From: Eubacteriaceae bacterium
GTDB taxonomy: Bacteria > Bacillota > Clostridia > Peptostreptococcales > Anaerovoracaceae
Direction of reading: 5' to 3'
Assembly: GCA_902362435.1 (NCBI GenBank)
Contig: CABIWW010000005.1
Location: 62,001 to 126,000, forward strand
Length of the DNA stretch: 64,000 bases
Positions 17,181-25,715 of this stretch are shown piece after piece. The first letter of the stretch is position 1; each line of letters starts with the position of its first letter. The translations under genes were made by a program, and so were the position numbers. The notes under the pieces were generated by a model. The model ran no database searches, was not told the DNA's origin, and saw nothing but the letters and a program-made list of their open reading frames with translations.

Positions 17181-17941
17181 GCAAACTGCTTGAAGTCAAA
17201 GGGATCACGAAGAATTACCATGATGCGCCGGGCTCGCGCAACATAATCAGCGACCTCGATCTTACCGTGGAAAAGGGCGATTTCATATGCATACTGGGAC
17301 CGTCGGGCTGCGGCAAGACGACGCTGATACGCTGTATCGCAGGTTTTGAATCGTGTGAAGGCGAGATCCTTGTCGACGGGAAAAGGGTGGATGGACCGGG
17401 AACGGATCGTATAATGGTGTTCCAGGATTTCAACCAGCTGTTCCCGTGGAAGACGGTGAAGAAAAACATTCAGTATCCGCTGAAGATAAGCGGTATCAGG
17501 GATAAGGAAAAGCTCGAGCAGATCGCGCAGGAGCATCTTGAGCTGGTAGGCCTGGGTGACAAGGGGGATCTCTACCCGCATCAGCTTTCCGGCGGCATGA
17601 AGCAGCGCGTGGCGATCGCAAAGGGGCTGGCGCTCAATCCTAAGATGATCCTGATGGACGAACCGTTCGCAAGTCTCGATGCGATGACGAGGAACAAGCT
17701 GCAGGCGGAGCTCTGGAGGATAAAGGAAAAGGAAAACGCAACTGTCATTTTCATAACTCACAATATACAGGAGGCACTCGTACTCGGTACGAGAGTCATA
17801 CTGATGTCGCGAAAGGGCGAGATCAAGATCGATATGAAAAACGACATACCGAAGCCGGTAACGCCTGCGTCGGAGGGTTACGGGCAGATGTGGAAAAAGT
17901 TCAATGATGCGTTATGGGAGGAAAGTGAGACAGATGTGTGA
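17177..17941 (+). CDS. ABC transporter ATP-binding protein (SsuB/TauB-like)
   Basis: A 254-residue ATPase with Walker A GPSGCGKTT, Q-loop FQDFNQLFPW, signature LSGGMKQRVAIAKG, Walker B MILMDEPFASLD and H-loop FITHNIQEA. It powers import by the adjacent permease. I take ATG 17177, which overlaps the permease stop (ATGA); an upstream in-frame ATG at 17162 adds only five residues. Confidence 0.95.
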   Translation: MSKLLEVKGITKNYHDAPGSRNIISDLDLTVEKGDFICILGPSGCGKTTLIRCIAGFESCEGEILVDGKRVDGPGTDRIMVFQDFNQLFPWKTVKKNIQYPLKISGIRDKEKLEQIAQEHLELVGLGDKGDLYPHQLSGGMKQRVAIAKGLALNPKMILMDEPFASLDAMTRNKLQAELWRIKEKENATVIFITHNIQEALVLGTRVILMSRKGEIKIDMKNDIPKPVTPASEGYGQMWKKFNDALWEESETDV

Positions 17942-19094
17942 TGCAAATGTGCAGAAACCGCTTTCGAAGAAGAAAATGCTACTGCGCGCAGTGATTTTTG
18001 CCGTGGCTGTGGTGCTGGTGTTTTTATATCTCAATGCGGTCTTCACGATACCTAACTCGGATCCGAACAGGCGCATATTCAATGCGTTTTATGCGGAAAA
18101 AAAGGATACGATCGATGCAGTGTATCTTGGGACGAGTGCGACCAACAGGTATTTCATAGGTCCGCTGGCATACGAGGAAACGGGACTTGCGGAGTTCGAT
18201 CTGGCTGCTATGGGAATGCCTCTGATCTTCATGCAGAACCTGATGAAGGAAGTGGAAAAGACCCAGGATCCCGCGCTTTACATAATAGAACTGCGAGGAG
18301 TGCTGAAGGGCAGGGAAGATGTGGCGGATGCTCATATACGCAGGATAACGGACAGCATGCATATATCGTCGAACAAGTATGATACGATAAAGCTGGCGCT
18401 GGAGTATGCCGGTGGTGGCACTGATGCCGGCGATTCTGGTGATGACTCGGGGCAGACTATGTTCCTGTCAGGCGGCAGTGTGGATGACGGCCCGCTCGAT
18501 TACTACGTGCCGATTTTGAAATATCACAATCGTATCACGGCCGGGAACCTTACTCCGAAGGATATTTTTCTGTGGAGGAGCAAAAATAAAGTAAAGGGCT
18601 ATGTTATCGGTCCGAAGACGCTGACGAGCAAAGCTCAGAAAAAGCCTGTGTACTCTGATGAAAGGGCGGCGCTGGAGCCTGAGACGGAGCAGACGCTGAA
18701 CGAGCTGCTGAATTACTGTGACAGCCTTGGTGATGACAAGCAGGTGCTGTTCGTGCTGTCTCCGTATTCTATGAAGAGTGGTGAAGCGGAGAAGTTCAAC
18801 ACAGCGGCGGACATAGTGCAGGCGAGAGGATATGATGTCCTCAACTGCAACCAGCCGGATATCGCTAAGGAAATCGGTCTGGACTGGAAAAAGGATTTTT
18901 ACAACAGCAAGCATGTGAATTATATGGGTGCGGAGAAATACACGAAATATCTCGCAGAGTATATCAGCGAGCATTATGATATGCCTGACCGACGCGGTGA
19001 TGAGAAATATGAGAGCTGGAGCGAGGCATACGAGCATTACAGGGAATTCGTTGCGCCGGGCATACAGCCGGAGGGTTCTGAGCTGCTGAAGTGA
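17934..19094 (+). CDS. Membrane-anchored SGNH-hydrolase-like protein (DltD/AlgX-type)
   Basis: A 386-residue protein with an N-terminal membrane anchor (residues ~16-35) and an extracellular domain. YLGTSATNRYF (~65-73) fits SGNH block I, where Gly-x-Ser holds the nucleophile, and DFYNSKHVNYMG near the C-terminus fits the block V Asp-x-x-His. DltD and AlgX/AlgJ proteins with this plan transfer or remove acyl groups on envelope glycans. It overlaps the end of the ABC ATPase gene by 8 bp yet functionally fits the ACP-MBOAT-ligase genes 4-6 kb upstream. ATG 17934 follows GGGAGG at 12 nt, rather far. Confidence 0.75.
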   Translation: MCDANVQKPLSKKKMLLRAVIFAVAVVLVFLYLNAVFTIPNSDPNRRIFNAFYAEKKDTIDAVYLGTSATNRYFIGPLAYEETGLAEFDLAAMGMPLIFMQNLMKEVEKTQDPALYIIELRGVLKGREDVADAHIRRITDSMHISSNKYDTIKLALEYAGGGTDAGDSGDDSGQTMFLSGGSVDDGPLDYYVPILKYHNRITAGNLTPKDIFLWRSKNKVKGYVIGPKTLTSKAQKKPVYSDERAALEPETEQTLNELLNYCDSLGDDKQVLFVLSPYSMKSGEAEKFNTAADIVQARGYDVLNCNQPDIAKEIGLDWKKDFYNSKHVNYMGAEKYTKYLAEYISEHYDMPDRRGDEKYESWSEAYEHYREFVAPGIQPEGSELLK

Positions 19095-19396
19095 TGTACT
19101 GCGGTTGCAGTCTGTGGAATGACTGTAAGATCGCGTGGTATGCGGTGAGCCGTAGTACGAATGTGAGGATGCCGGATCTGTTTCGGGGTTCAAAGCGTAT
19201 GAGAAAGAATGCGTGAGGTGGAGCGCAGGATACAGAAATATGTAAAAGCAGTACCGACGCTTTGCCGGGCCCGTGCGAGCCGGTCGATGTTCGATGCGGA
19301 TCGATAAAGATGATCGAATGATCGAAGTATAGAGTCTACGGGCCTCGGCTAAGCGGCGGTCAGCTCAGGCTTGCAACGGCTGCAGATGTCAGAGTG
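19095..19396. other. Intergenic, no gene seen
   Basis: About 300 bp with scattered GATCGAT-type repeats (19280-19325) and no credible start or ribosome binding site on either strand. It may be decayed coding sequence. Confidence 0.5.
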
Positions 19397-19558
19397 TTAT
19401 CTGTAGTCGCTCCTGTGGTACTGCTCAGCTTTGCTGCGCTGATCCTTTTCGTTTCTTTCGCTCTTTTCGATTTTTTCATTGCGTTCGTTTTTTTCGTTAC
19501 GCTCGCTTCTCTCGCTCTTCTCGTTGCGATACTTATTGTTCATTTTGTTGTTTTTCAT
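19397..19558 (-). CDS. 53-residue highly charged tripeptide-repeat protein, unknown
   Basis: A short gene with GGGAGGG 7 nt upstream of ATG 19558 and a TAA at 19397. Residues 12-38 are nine tandem copies of the triplet x-Glu-(Lys/Arg), where x is Asn, Ser or Ile; the rest is also polar. Such a sequence predicts a fully solvent-exposed helix with alternating charge. I know no family for it. The plus-strand reading across the same bases gives a long hydrophobic peptide, a mirror artefact. It sits between the acyl/ABC cluster and tRNA-Lys with no partner gene on its strand. Confidence 0.6.
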   Translation of the reverse strand: MKNNKMNNKYRNEKSERSERNEKNERNEKIEKSERNEKDQRSKAEQYHRSDYR

Positions 19559-19630
19559 GATCTATCCCTCCCGAATTTTATTGTGCTCTCAAATATTTTT
19601 AATATGTCAGGTAAATAATTGATTTTTTTG

Positions 19631-19659
19631 TTGACAAAGCATTCCCGAAGTGATAAAAT
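19631..19659 (+). promoter_or_regulatory. Promoter of tRNA-Lys
   Basis: Perfect -35 TTGACA (19631-19636), 17-bp spacer, -10 TAAAAT (19654-19659), 49 bp before the mature tRNA. Confidence 0.85.
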
Positions 19660-19707
19660 TTATCTTGTTCGACGGCAAACGCTGAAGATAAAAACTTAAA
19701 ACGGTGA

Positions 19708-19783
19708 GCACCATTAGCTCAGCTGGCAGAGCACCTGACTCTTAATCAGGGTGTCCAGGGTTCGAACCCCTGATGGTGTACCA
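19708..19783 (+). tRNA. tRNA-Lys (anticodon CTT)
   Basis: A full cloverleaf can be drawn. The acceptor GCACCAT pairs with ATGGTGT, the D-arm is AGCTCAGCTGGCAGAGC, the anticodon stem CCTGA/TCAGG encloses CTCTTAA with anticodon CTT, and the T-arm contains GGTTCGAACCCC. The CCA end is encoded. It has its own promoter and a terminator at 19860. The accessory island starts right after it, a common place for integration, though no duplicated 3' end was found. Confidence 0.97.
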
Positions 19784-19859
19784 AAACGTTCCTATTCGAA
19801 CTACTACTTCTACAGACGTGGGTTTGCGACGATAGTATGGTTTGAGTAGGAGAGACAGA

Positions 19860-19889
19860 AGCGACAATAGAGTCGCTTTTTTCTTTTTT
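19860..19889 (+). terminator. Terminator of the tRNA-Lys transcript
   Basis: AGCGAC (19860-19865), 6-nt loop, GTCGCT (19872-19877), then TTTTTCTTTTTT. Confidence 0.8.
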
Positions 19890-19897
19890 GAAATAGC

Positions 19898-19921
19898 AAC
19901 GGGAGCCATATGACTCCCGTT
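19898..19921. repeat. Hairpin just beyond the SIR2 gene
   Basis: ACGGGAG and CTCCCGT enclose an 8-nt loop. It sits directly after the SIR2 stop on the minus strand; without a following T tract it is a weak terminator at best. Confidence 0.45.
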
Positions 19922-19926
19922 AAATT

Positions 19927-22893
19927 TTAACAAAAATACTTTGTTAAAATCATTGTCAACTTCATTAAATCGCTTTCTTTAAGTCGTGATAGTTGAATCT
20001 CTTTTGCGATACATTCTCTTACCTTATTCTTTACAGTCTCATTTTCTGAAAGTGTTCGAATTATTTCTTCTTGCCAATTCAACAACCATACTACATCAAA
20101 ATTGGTAAAATCGAACTTCTCAAATTCAATAAATAAGTCAAACATCGGACTACAATTTAAAAAGCTCGAGAAATCTTTTTTCTTTAAAGATCCGGTTCTA
20201 CAAAAATAACCTACAAGGTTTAGTGCTGCAAAATAATCATGTTTAGGATATGTTTGTATAGGAGAATCTTTTGTAGAAAGTTCAATTTCTTTTTCTAAAT
20301 ACGTCGTTAGTGCTCCCAATGTTTTGGTATCAATTTTTGCATTATGGTTTACAAGAAACAAAAAATCGTCAAAGTTAAATTCCTTTGTCAAGTTCTCGCG
20401 AATCCATTTTATTACATTTCTCTTTTGCGCTACTGAAAGATGAGAATAATAATGCCATAAAATTTCTTTCTTGAACTGCATATATGAGTTTTGGATGATT
20501 TTCGTAATGCGGTATGCCAATTTTCTCGATTTGTAACCATCATTGGTATTAATGTAATGTATTAAATTCGGGTAGTTTAAACTTGAGTGTTTTGAATATA
20601 ATTCGAATTTTTCGTTCCTGTTTATTGCTTCAATATGTTTGTCGATATAATAAGTCAGTTTATTTTCGATGATAGTGGCCGTTGATACACTACATCTCTT
20701 TCTTACCCATATTTGTGAGTCTAAAAAAAGTATTTTATCGCCAATGCAAATTTCGCGAAACTCATATTTGAAAATAAAATCACATATGAAGTCAACAAGT
20801 TCCTGAGAAATATCTATGTATCGCAATAAATTCAAACATCTTCCAATTTTATTTTCAACTGATAGAATCTCAAATTTATCATTTGTTTTTAGTGCTTCGG
20901 AATAGTAAGAAAAAAGATTTTTAACCGATTTCTCTATAATCTCGTTTCCTTCAAAATCTAATTTCTCTATTGAATGTTTCCGTAACAATCTATTGAATTG
21001 TTTAACATCAAAATATTCAACAAAACAATAAAAATCGATGTTATCAAACCAAATCTTATTAGAAGCTACTCCTAAGAAATCATCATCTGTGGATTTCTTC
21101 GTTTGGACTGAATATTTGTATATTAATGTTGACATCAAGTTTCGTATGGTTGTTTTGAATTCTTTAAACTCCTCCATATATAACCCGTTACCCAAGAAAA
21201 AATGAAGATTTTGATTTATTCTTGATATCACTTTATCTGTGCTAGTTAATCCCCACTCTTGAGTATTAGAGTCAATAGCATCTTGCAATTTCATCGCATC
21301 TAAAAATGAATAATACGAATTCTCATATAGCATATTGAAAGAAGCAATGTCTTTAAAACATCGAAACTCGTTTTTAAATTCAATTGGCAAATTTTCAAAT
21401 ATGCGCGCAACTTGTTCATCACTAAGGATGCCTCCTTTTAATCCTTCAAAATCAAAAGAGTCGTGATACATCAAATTGTTTTTTGCACTTTCCATAGCTT
21501 TATATACTACATAACGGTTTGCTTGTGCTAAAAAGTGTAATAAGTAATCATTTGCAATATATGCTTCCGTTGCCACACATACAAATAACTCATATGATTC
21601 TTTATAGCGATTAAGTTTTGCTAAATAGTATGCTTTTTTATAATTGTGATGATAATCTACATATTCTTCAGCAACATACTTTTGTAATTTTAAATAGTCA
21701 AATTGCATGCAATATGGATTGGCAAAAATTAAATCATCATTAGTAAATGTTCGCTGCTTATGATCGGGGCAAAAAATACTTTTAATTTGAGCTTTTGAAA
21801 GCACGGATATAATAATCTTATATTTTTGAATTGCATTGTTGCTAAGTTTTTCTCTTTCAAATTCATTCATATCAAATATCGATACAAAGCGTTTAAATAA
21901 TAGATTTTCACCAAAAGGTATATTAATTTCTCCATGACTATCAATAACAACCTTATTATGCAGCTTCGCTTTTATATCTTGTATGCGAAGAGCTTCCATA
22001 TTATCTAAAGGCGACAACCACTCATACAGCAATTCAAATGCTTGCATTTCGTCTTTCCCTTTTAATGAAATTGTTGAGCAATCATTTATACGATTCAAAA
22101 CACATCTGTATCTATCAATGAAACTGACAGATGCATCTTCACCCTCAAGACAATGCCTATAGTCAATGACATACAATCCCTTAGATTCATGGTATCTCAA
22201 TTCATCTTTTGACAGTTCTGATTCATCTGTATATATAAATATTGGCTTGTTAAACTTTTCCTTAAGGAGCGTCTTCGTCCAATTCAAGATGAGTTTAATA
22301 TTGTAATCATTAAGCCCATAACCTATAAATACCACGGTATTTTGAGCAAAGATTGATTTTAAAAGAGTTTCTACTAATTTGAAATTATCACTATAATTAA
22401 GATAGTCCTCTTCTTTTAAAACAATATTTCTATGCTCCAAATCTCCATGCAACTTCAATATGAAGCGATTTCCACCAATTTGTGATATTTCATCATCACA
22501 AGCAACAACTTTAAAGGTTTGACAGTTTTCTGACGCTGCTTTTTCAATCAAATTATCAAAATTGGTTGTTATAAAAGCGCAGGGATTTAAGTCCAGTAAC
22601 ATTTTATGAATAGAGTTAGGAACAAGTTGTTTACCATCAAAACAATCATTTATAAAATCATAATACCGATTTTCATCTTGATTTATTGAATAATAGTACA
22701 TTTGAGGTATGCTTAAATAGTCCTCATTGCTATAATTTTGTTTTTTTGTACGTCCAAGACTAACGCAAAACGCATCTATCAATTCGGACCATTTGGGTGC
22801 ATCTGAAAGTTTTGATACGCCAGCACCAACAAAAAATACCAAAGATTCTGTTTGCGAAGCAACTATAATTCTTTTAAACAACTCTTGATACAT
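19927..22893 (-). CDS. SIR2-domain protein, candidate anti-phage defence NADase (DSR-like)
   Basis: A 988-residue protein. Residues ~1-270 form a SIR2-type NAD-binding domain: GAGVS at 23-27, TTNFD at 109-113 (Asn111) and LKLHGD at 146-151 (His149), the Asn/His pair needed for NAD cleavage in this fold. The remaining ~700 residues are helical with no familiar domain. Size and plan match the single-protein defence-associated sirtuins DSR1/DSR2, which deplete NAD+ on sensing phage proteins; homology is by pattern, not by search. Strongly AT-rich against its neighbours, so horizontally acquired. Its ribosome binding site overlaps the stop of the truncated methyltransferase upstream, so the two were one operon. 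Confidence 0.82.
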   Translation of the reverse strand: MYQELFKRIIVASQTESLVFFVGAGVSKLSDAPKWSELIDAFCVSLGRTKKQNYSNEDYLSIPQMYYYSINQDENRYYDFINDCFDGKQLVPNSIHKMLLDLNPCAFITTNFDNLIEKAASENCQTFKVVACDDEISQIGGNRFILKLHGDLEHRNIVLKEEDYLNYSDNFKLVETLLKSIFAQNTVVFIGYGLNDYNIKLILNWTKTLLKEKFNKPIFIYTDESELSKDELRYHESKGLYVIDYRHCLEGEDASVSFIDRYRCVLNRINDCSTISLKGKDEMQAFELLYEWLSPLDNMEALRIQDIKAKLHNKVVIDSHGEINIPFGENLLFKRFVSIFDMNEFEREKLSNNAIQKYKIIISVLSKAQIKSIFCPDHKQRTFTNDDLIFANPYCMQFDYLKLQKYVAEEYVDYHHNYKKAYYLAKLNRYKESYELFVCVATEAYIANDYLLHFLAQANRYVVYKAMESAKNNLMYHDSFDFEGLKGGILSDEQVARIFENLPIEFKNEFRCFKDIASFNMLYENSYYSFLDAMKLQDAIDSNTQEWGLTSTDKVISRINQNLHFFLGNGLYMEEFKEFKTTIRNLMSTLIYKYSVQTKKSTDDDFLGVASNKIWFDNIDFYCFVEYFDVKQFNRLLRKHSIEKLDFEGNEIIEKSVKNLFSYYSEALKTNDKFEILSVENKIGRCLNLLRYIDISQELVDFICDFIFKYEFREICIGDKILFLDSQIWVRKRCSVSTATIIENKLTYYIDKHIEAINRNEKFELYSKHSSLNYPNLIHYINTNDGYKSRKLAYRITKIIQNSYMQFKKEILWHYYSHLSVAQKRNVIKWIRENLTKEFNFDDFLFLVNHNAKIDTKTLGALTTYLEKEIELSTKDSPIQTYPKHDYFAALNLVGYFCRTGSLKKKDFSSFLNCSPMFDLFIEFEKFDFTNFDVVWLLNWQEEIIRTLSENETVKNKVRECIAKEIQLSRLKESDLMKLTMILTKYFC

Positions 22894-22904
22894 ATCGGTC
22901 TCCT

Positions 22905-23852
22905 TTATTCAGTTAGTTTTCGATACATCTTCATAAGTTCGGCCACACATCTATTCTCTGTCATTTTTTTTACATCAAAACCGTAAGCCTGCATAACAGC
23001 TCGGTCATTTGCTTGGTGAGCACGACGAAGCTCAAGCGGCATAGTAATTTCATCATAAAGATCAGCAAGAGAAGAACCTGGATAGAGTGCTCGCACATCA
23101 AGTATCGCTTGAGCAGTTTGTTTAATTTTTATTATTTGCTCTTCGGTAGGAGCAGGCCATGGAAAGTTGTTGTAAACAACATCTTTAGAGTAACGATAAT
23201 CGCTCTTAATACGTCCACAAACAGCACGAGTCCAAGCCATGTGAACATTGGACATCATAACTCCGAAATGGTACAGATTCGCATTGGGTACTATTTGCAC
23301 TGCATCGTTAACTATTATTTCAGGACTTACAAATCCAAACGGAATGTACCTTCTGTTTTCAGATGAGTGTCGCGGGATAATAATATACGAAGTGTCAGGC
23401 TGTCTAATTTCTTGAAATAATGTCGGAGTATCGGCGCTTCTACGAGTAGCCTCTTTATTGCTATTCAACCGAAAATCTCTTACTCTTTCAACTCTGTCTC
23501 GTATAAAAGCTGAGTTTCTCATTTCTACAGGTGAAATCCCAACAAGCCATAGACAGTAACGAATTTTATTGTTAATGTATTCGCTTGCACCATATATTTG
23601 ACGCACATATTTAAACGCTACAGGATCATTAATCGCTAATTCATCTCGTTCTTTCGCAGTTAATAACAGATGTCCACCATCAGTTGGTTTATTTCCGTAA
23701 ATCATTTGTGGAACATCGCACAAAGCCTTAGTTCTGCTTTCTATAAACACATTTGGAGCTTCTATTAAATATGCATTGATATTATCAACTAATTGCACTT
23801 TATCTGTCGAATATAATTGCTTTTGTTTCATGCTATATACTGTGCTAAAGTA
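22905..23852 (-). pseudogene. 3' part of an MmeI/YeeA-like (type IIL/IIG) DNA methyltransferase gene, truncated by the mobile element
   Basis: About 315 codons of open frame. ALCDVPQMIYGNKPTDGGHLLL, YCLWLVGISP and the C-terminal signature NNFPWPAPTE...SLADLYDEITMP are typical of the target-recognition and C-terminal regions of MmeI-type methyltransferases. The catalytic part (SAM motif, NPPY) should lie upstream, but the homology stops at the left terminal repeat of the mobile element at 23853. The right side of that element does not carry the missing half. The frame stays open to 23918 only by running into element sequence. It overlaps the ribosome binding site of the SIR2 gene, so the original locus was methyltransferase-SIR2. 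Confidence 0.78.
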
Positions 23853-23872
23853 CAGTTTACAAGGGGCTACAC
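23853..23872 (+). repeat. Left terminal inverted repeat of the mobile element
   Basis: CAGTTTACAAGG-GG-CTACAC. Its inverse recurs at 30791-30810 with only the two central bases changed. Methyltransferase coding sequence begins immediately outside. Confidence 0.8.
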
Positions 23873-23881
23873 AGGGTAGGT

Positions 23882-23911
23882 ATCTGACGGGAGGGGTTCC
23901 GCCCGTCAGAT
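23882..23911 (-). terminator. Hairpin at the end of the recombinase gene
   Basis: ATCTGACGGG and CCCGTCAGAT pair perfectly around a 10-nt loop, overlapping the recombinase stop codon. No long T tract follows. Confidence 0.5.
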
Positions 23912-25405
23912 TTTCCATGTGATATTCAAGCTGTCGCTTGTGGCGGCTACGGTGGTAATCATCAAATCCACCACACGCCGCTTGTCGTCAAAAGATACAT
24001 TCTCCCAAGTGTCGAGGTAGCCGGAAATCTGATTGACCTGTTCCGGGCTGATGGCTTCCACCGTTAGTTCCGCTATCCTCGCCAGAAGTTCCTGTTTGCG
24101 CCCGTCCAGTTCTGCTATCTTCACATTCACATAGGAGAGCAGCACATTGTTTGCGCCCGTCAGACTGTCCACCAGCTTTTCAATCTCGCTGTCCACATGG
24201 AGAAGTTCCACTTGCAGGGCGGCAATTTTCGGGTTTGCCTTTGCCGCTTTCTTCCTGCCCGTCAGCGTCTTGTGCTTTTCCAGCTTTTTCACCATCTGCT
24301 GGTAAACCACCGCTTCCAGTTCCGAAGTGATGATTTTCCCGCACCCGGCACAGCTTTTATTGTCCAGCCGCTTTGTGCAGCGGAGATATTGCTTTCCCAC
24401 AGGATTGTTAATGCTCATAAGGGCATACCCGCAGTTTCCGCACTTGATTTTTCCCGCCAGCCATGTATGGGTAGCTTTTCGGGCAGACTGGATTTTCATG
24501 TTGTTCATCAGCTTCTGCCAGATGTCGGAGGGAACAATGCCCTCATGGGGAGCCAGTACCAGCATTTGGTCTTTCAAGTCGTTCTTTTTGCTGGGCTTCA
24601 CATCCCGCCCTTGATACAGATAGCAGCCATTCATGCCGGTAAAATCGGCAGCGTCATTGGCAATGACTGTCCCTTGACTTTTGAAAAATTCGTACACATC
24701 AAGGTCTGCCTGCACATAGACAGGATTGCGTAACATCTGCGCCAGCGTGGGGCGTATTAGTTCCTTGCCGTTGAATAAAATTCCCTGTTCGGCAAAGTAC
24801 CGGGTAATGTCCCCGTAGGAGGTTGTGGGCTGGGCGTACATCTCGAACATCAGCCGGATATTTGCCGCTTCGTCTGGGCTTACCACCAGCTTCTTTGTGT
24901 TGATACCGTCCATCTTGATTGGCTCTGTATGGAAGCCGTAAGGGGCTTTTCCGCCCATCTTAAACCCTCGCTGGCTGCGGGAATAATAAGCGTCCGTCAC
25001 CCGCTTCTGTATCGTTTCCCGTTCAAGCTGGGCGAACACGATACAGATATTCAGCATCGCCCGCCCCATCGGCGTGGAGGTGTCAAACTTCTCCGTAGAG
25101 GACACAAACTCTACATTGTACTGTTGGAACAGCTCCATCATATTGGCAAAGTCCAGAATGGAACGGCTGATACGGTCGAGCTTGTAAACCACGACTTTTG
25201 CAATCAAGCCCCGCTTGATGTCCCGCACCAGTTCTTGAAACTTCGGACGGTCTGTGTTCTTGCCGCTGTACCCCTTGTCTGTGTATTCCTTGCAGTTACC
25301 GCCTTTCAACTCGTATTTGCAAAATTCAATCTGGCTTTCAATGGAAATGCTGTCCTTTTTGTCCACCGATTGTCTTGCATAGATTGCGTCTATTCGATTA
25401 TTCAT
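23906..25405 (-). CDS. Large serine recombinase (element integrase)
   Basis: A 499-residue recombinase. The resolvase-type catalytic domain is ~1-150, with YARQSVDKKDSISIESQ holding the nucleophilic Ser and YKLDRISRSILDF; then the recombinase domain (GKAPYGFHTEP), a zinc ribbon (CGNCGYALM...CAGCGKI) and a C-terminal coiled coil. It excises and integrates the element by a covalent Ser-DNA intermediate. AAGGAG precedes the start. Right after the stop a hairpin (ATCTGACGGG/CCCGTCAGAT, 23882-23911) can end the transcript, and the terminal repeat follows within 40 bp. Confidence 0.95.
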   Translation of the reverse strand: MNNRIDAIYARQSVDKKDSISIESQIEFCKYELKGGNCKEYTDKGYSGKNTDRPKFQELVRDIKRGLIAKVVVYKLDRISRSILDFANMMELFQQYNVEFVSSTEKFDTSTPMGRAMLNICIVFAQLERETIQKRVTDAYYSRSQRGFKMGGKAPYGFHTEPIKMDGINTKKLVVSPDEAANIRLMFEMYAQPTTSYGDITRYFAEQGILFNGKELIRPTLAQMLRNPVYVQADLDVYEFFKSQGTVIANDAADFTGMNGCYLYQGRDVKPSKKNDLKDQMLVLAPHEGIVPSDIWQKLMNNMKIQSARKATHTWLAGKIKCGNCGYALMSINNPVGKQYLRCTKRLDNKSCAGCGKIITSELEAVVYQQMVKKLEKHKTLTGRKKAAKANPKIAALQVELLHVDSEIEKLVDSLTGANNVLLSYVNVKIAELDGRKQELLARIAELTVEAISPEQVNQISGYLDTWENVSFDDKRRVVDLMITTVAATSDSLNITWKI

Positions 25406-25499
25406 ATTGTCGCTCCTTTTCTTAAAAAAGAAACGGAGCTGCTGACAGCTTTATTATACCGCCAGCAGCCCCGCAAATCAACGATGGCTTTGGAAAACC

Positions 25500-25715
25500 T
25501 TATGCCCCGGCTTCCTCACTCTGCCGTTTGTCGGCATACTTGCGGAACACCTCATAAAGCTGCTGTTCCAGCTCTCGGCGTTTTGCCGCTTCCTGCTCCG
25601 GCGTGAACACCGGGGAGAGGTTTTCCAGCGTGATTTCCCTGCCTTGAAAAGTCACGACTTCCGTTTCCTTTTTGTATCTGATAGTGGTACTTATAAAATC
25701 ACCTTTCCTTTCCAT
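25500..25715 (-). CDS. Small conserved element protein, unknown function
   Basis: A 71-residue protein (RYKKETEVVTFQGREITLENLSPVF; then EQEAAKRRELEQQLYEVFRKY, a coiled coil). Its start overlaps the 3' end of the relaxase gene by 17 bp, so it is translated with it, and the recombinase follows about 95 bp later. Short proteins of this kind are usual between Mob and recombinase in such elements, perhaps helping excision; that role is inferred from position. Confidence 0.7.
   Translation of the reverse strand: MERKGDFISTTIRYKKETEVVTFQGREITLENLSPVFTPEQEAAKRRELEQQLYEVFRKYADKRQSEEAGA

Noticed and set aside
19394..19618. A 74-residue hydrophobic plus-strand frame (many Phe, Leu, Val)
   Set aside because: It is the mirror of the charged tripeptide-repeat gene on the minus strand, and it has no ribosome binding site.
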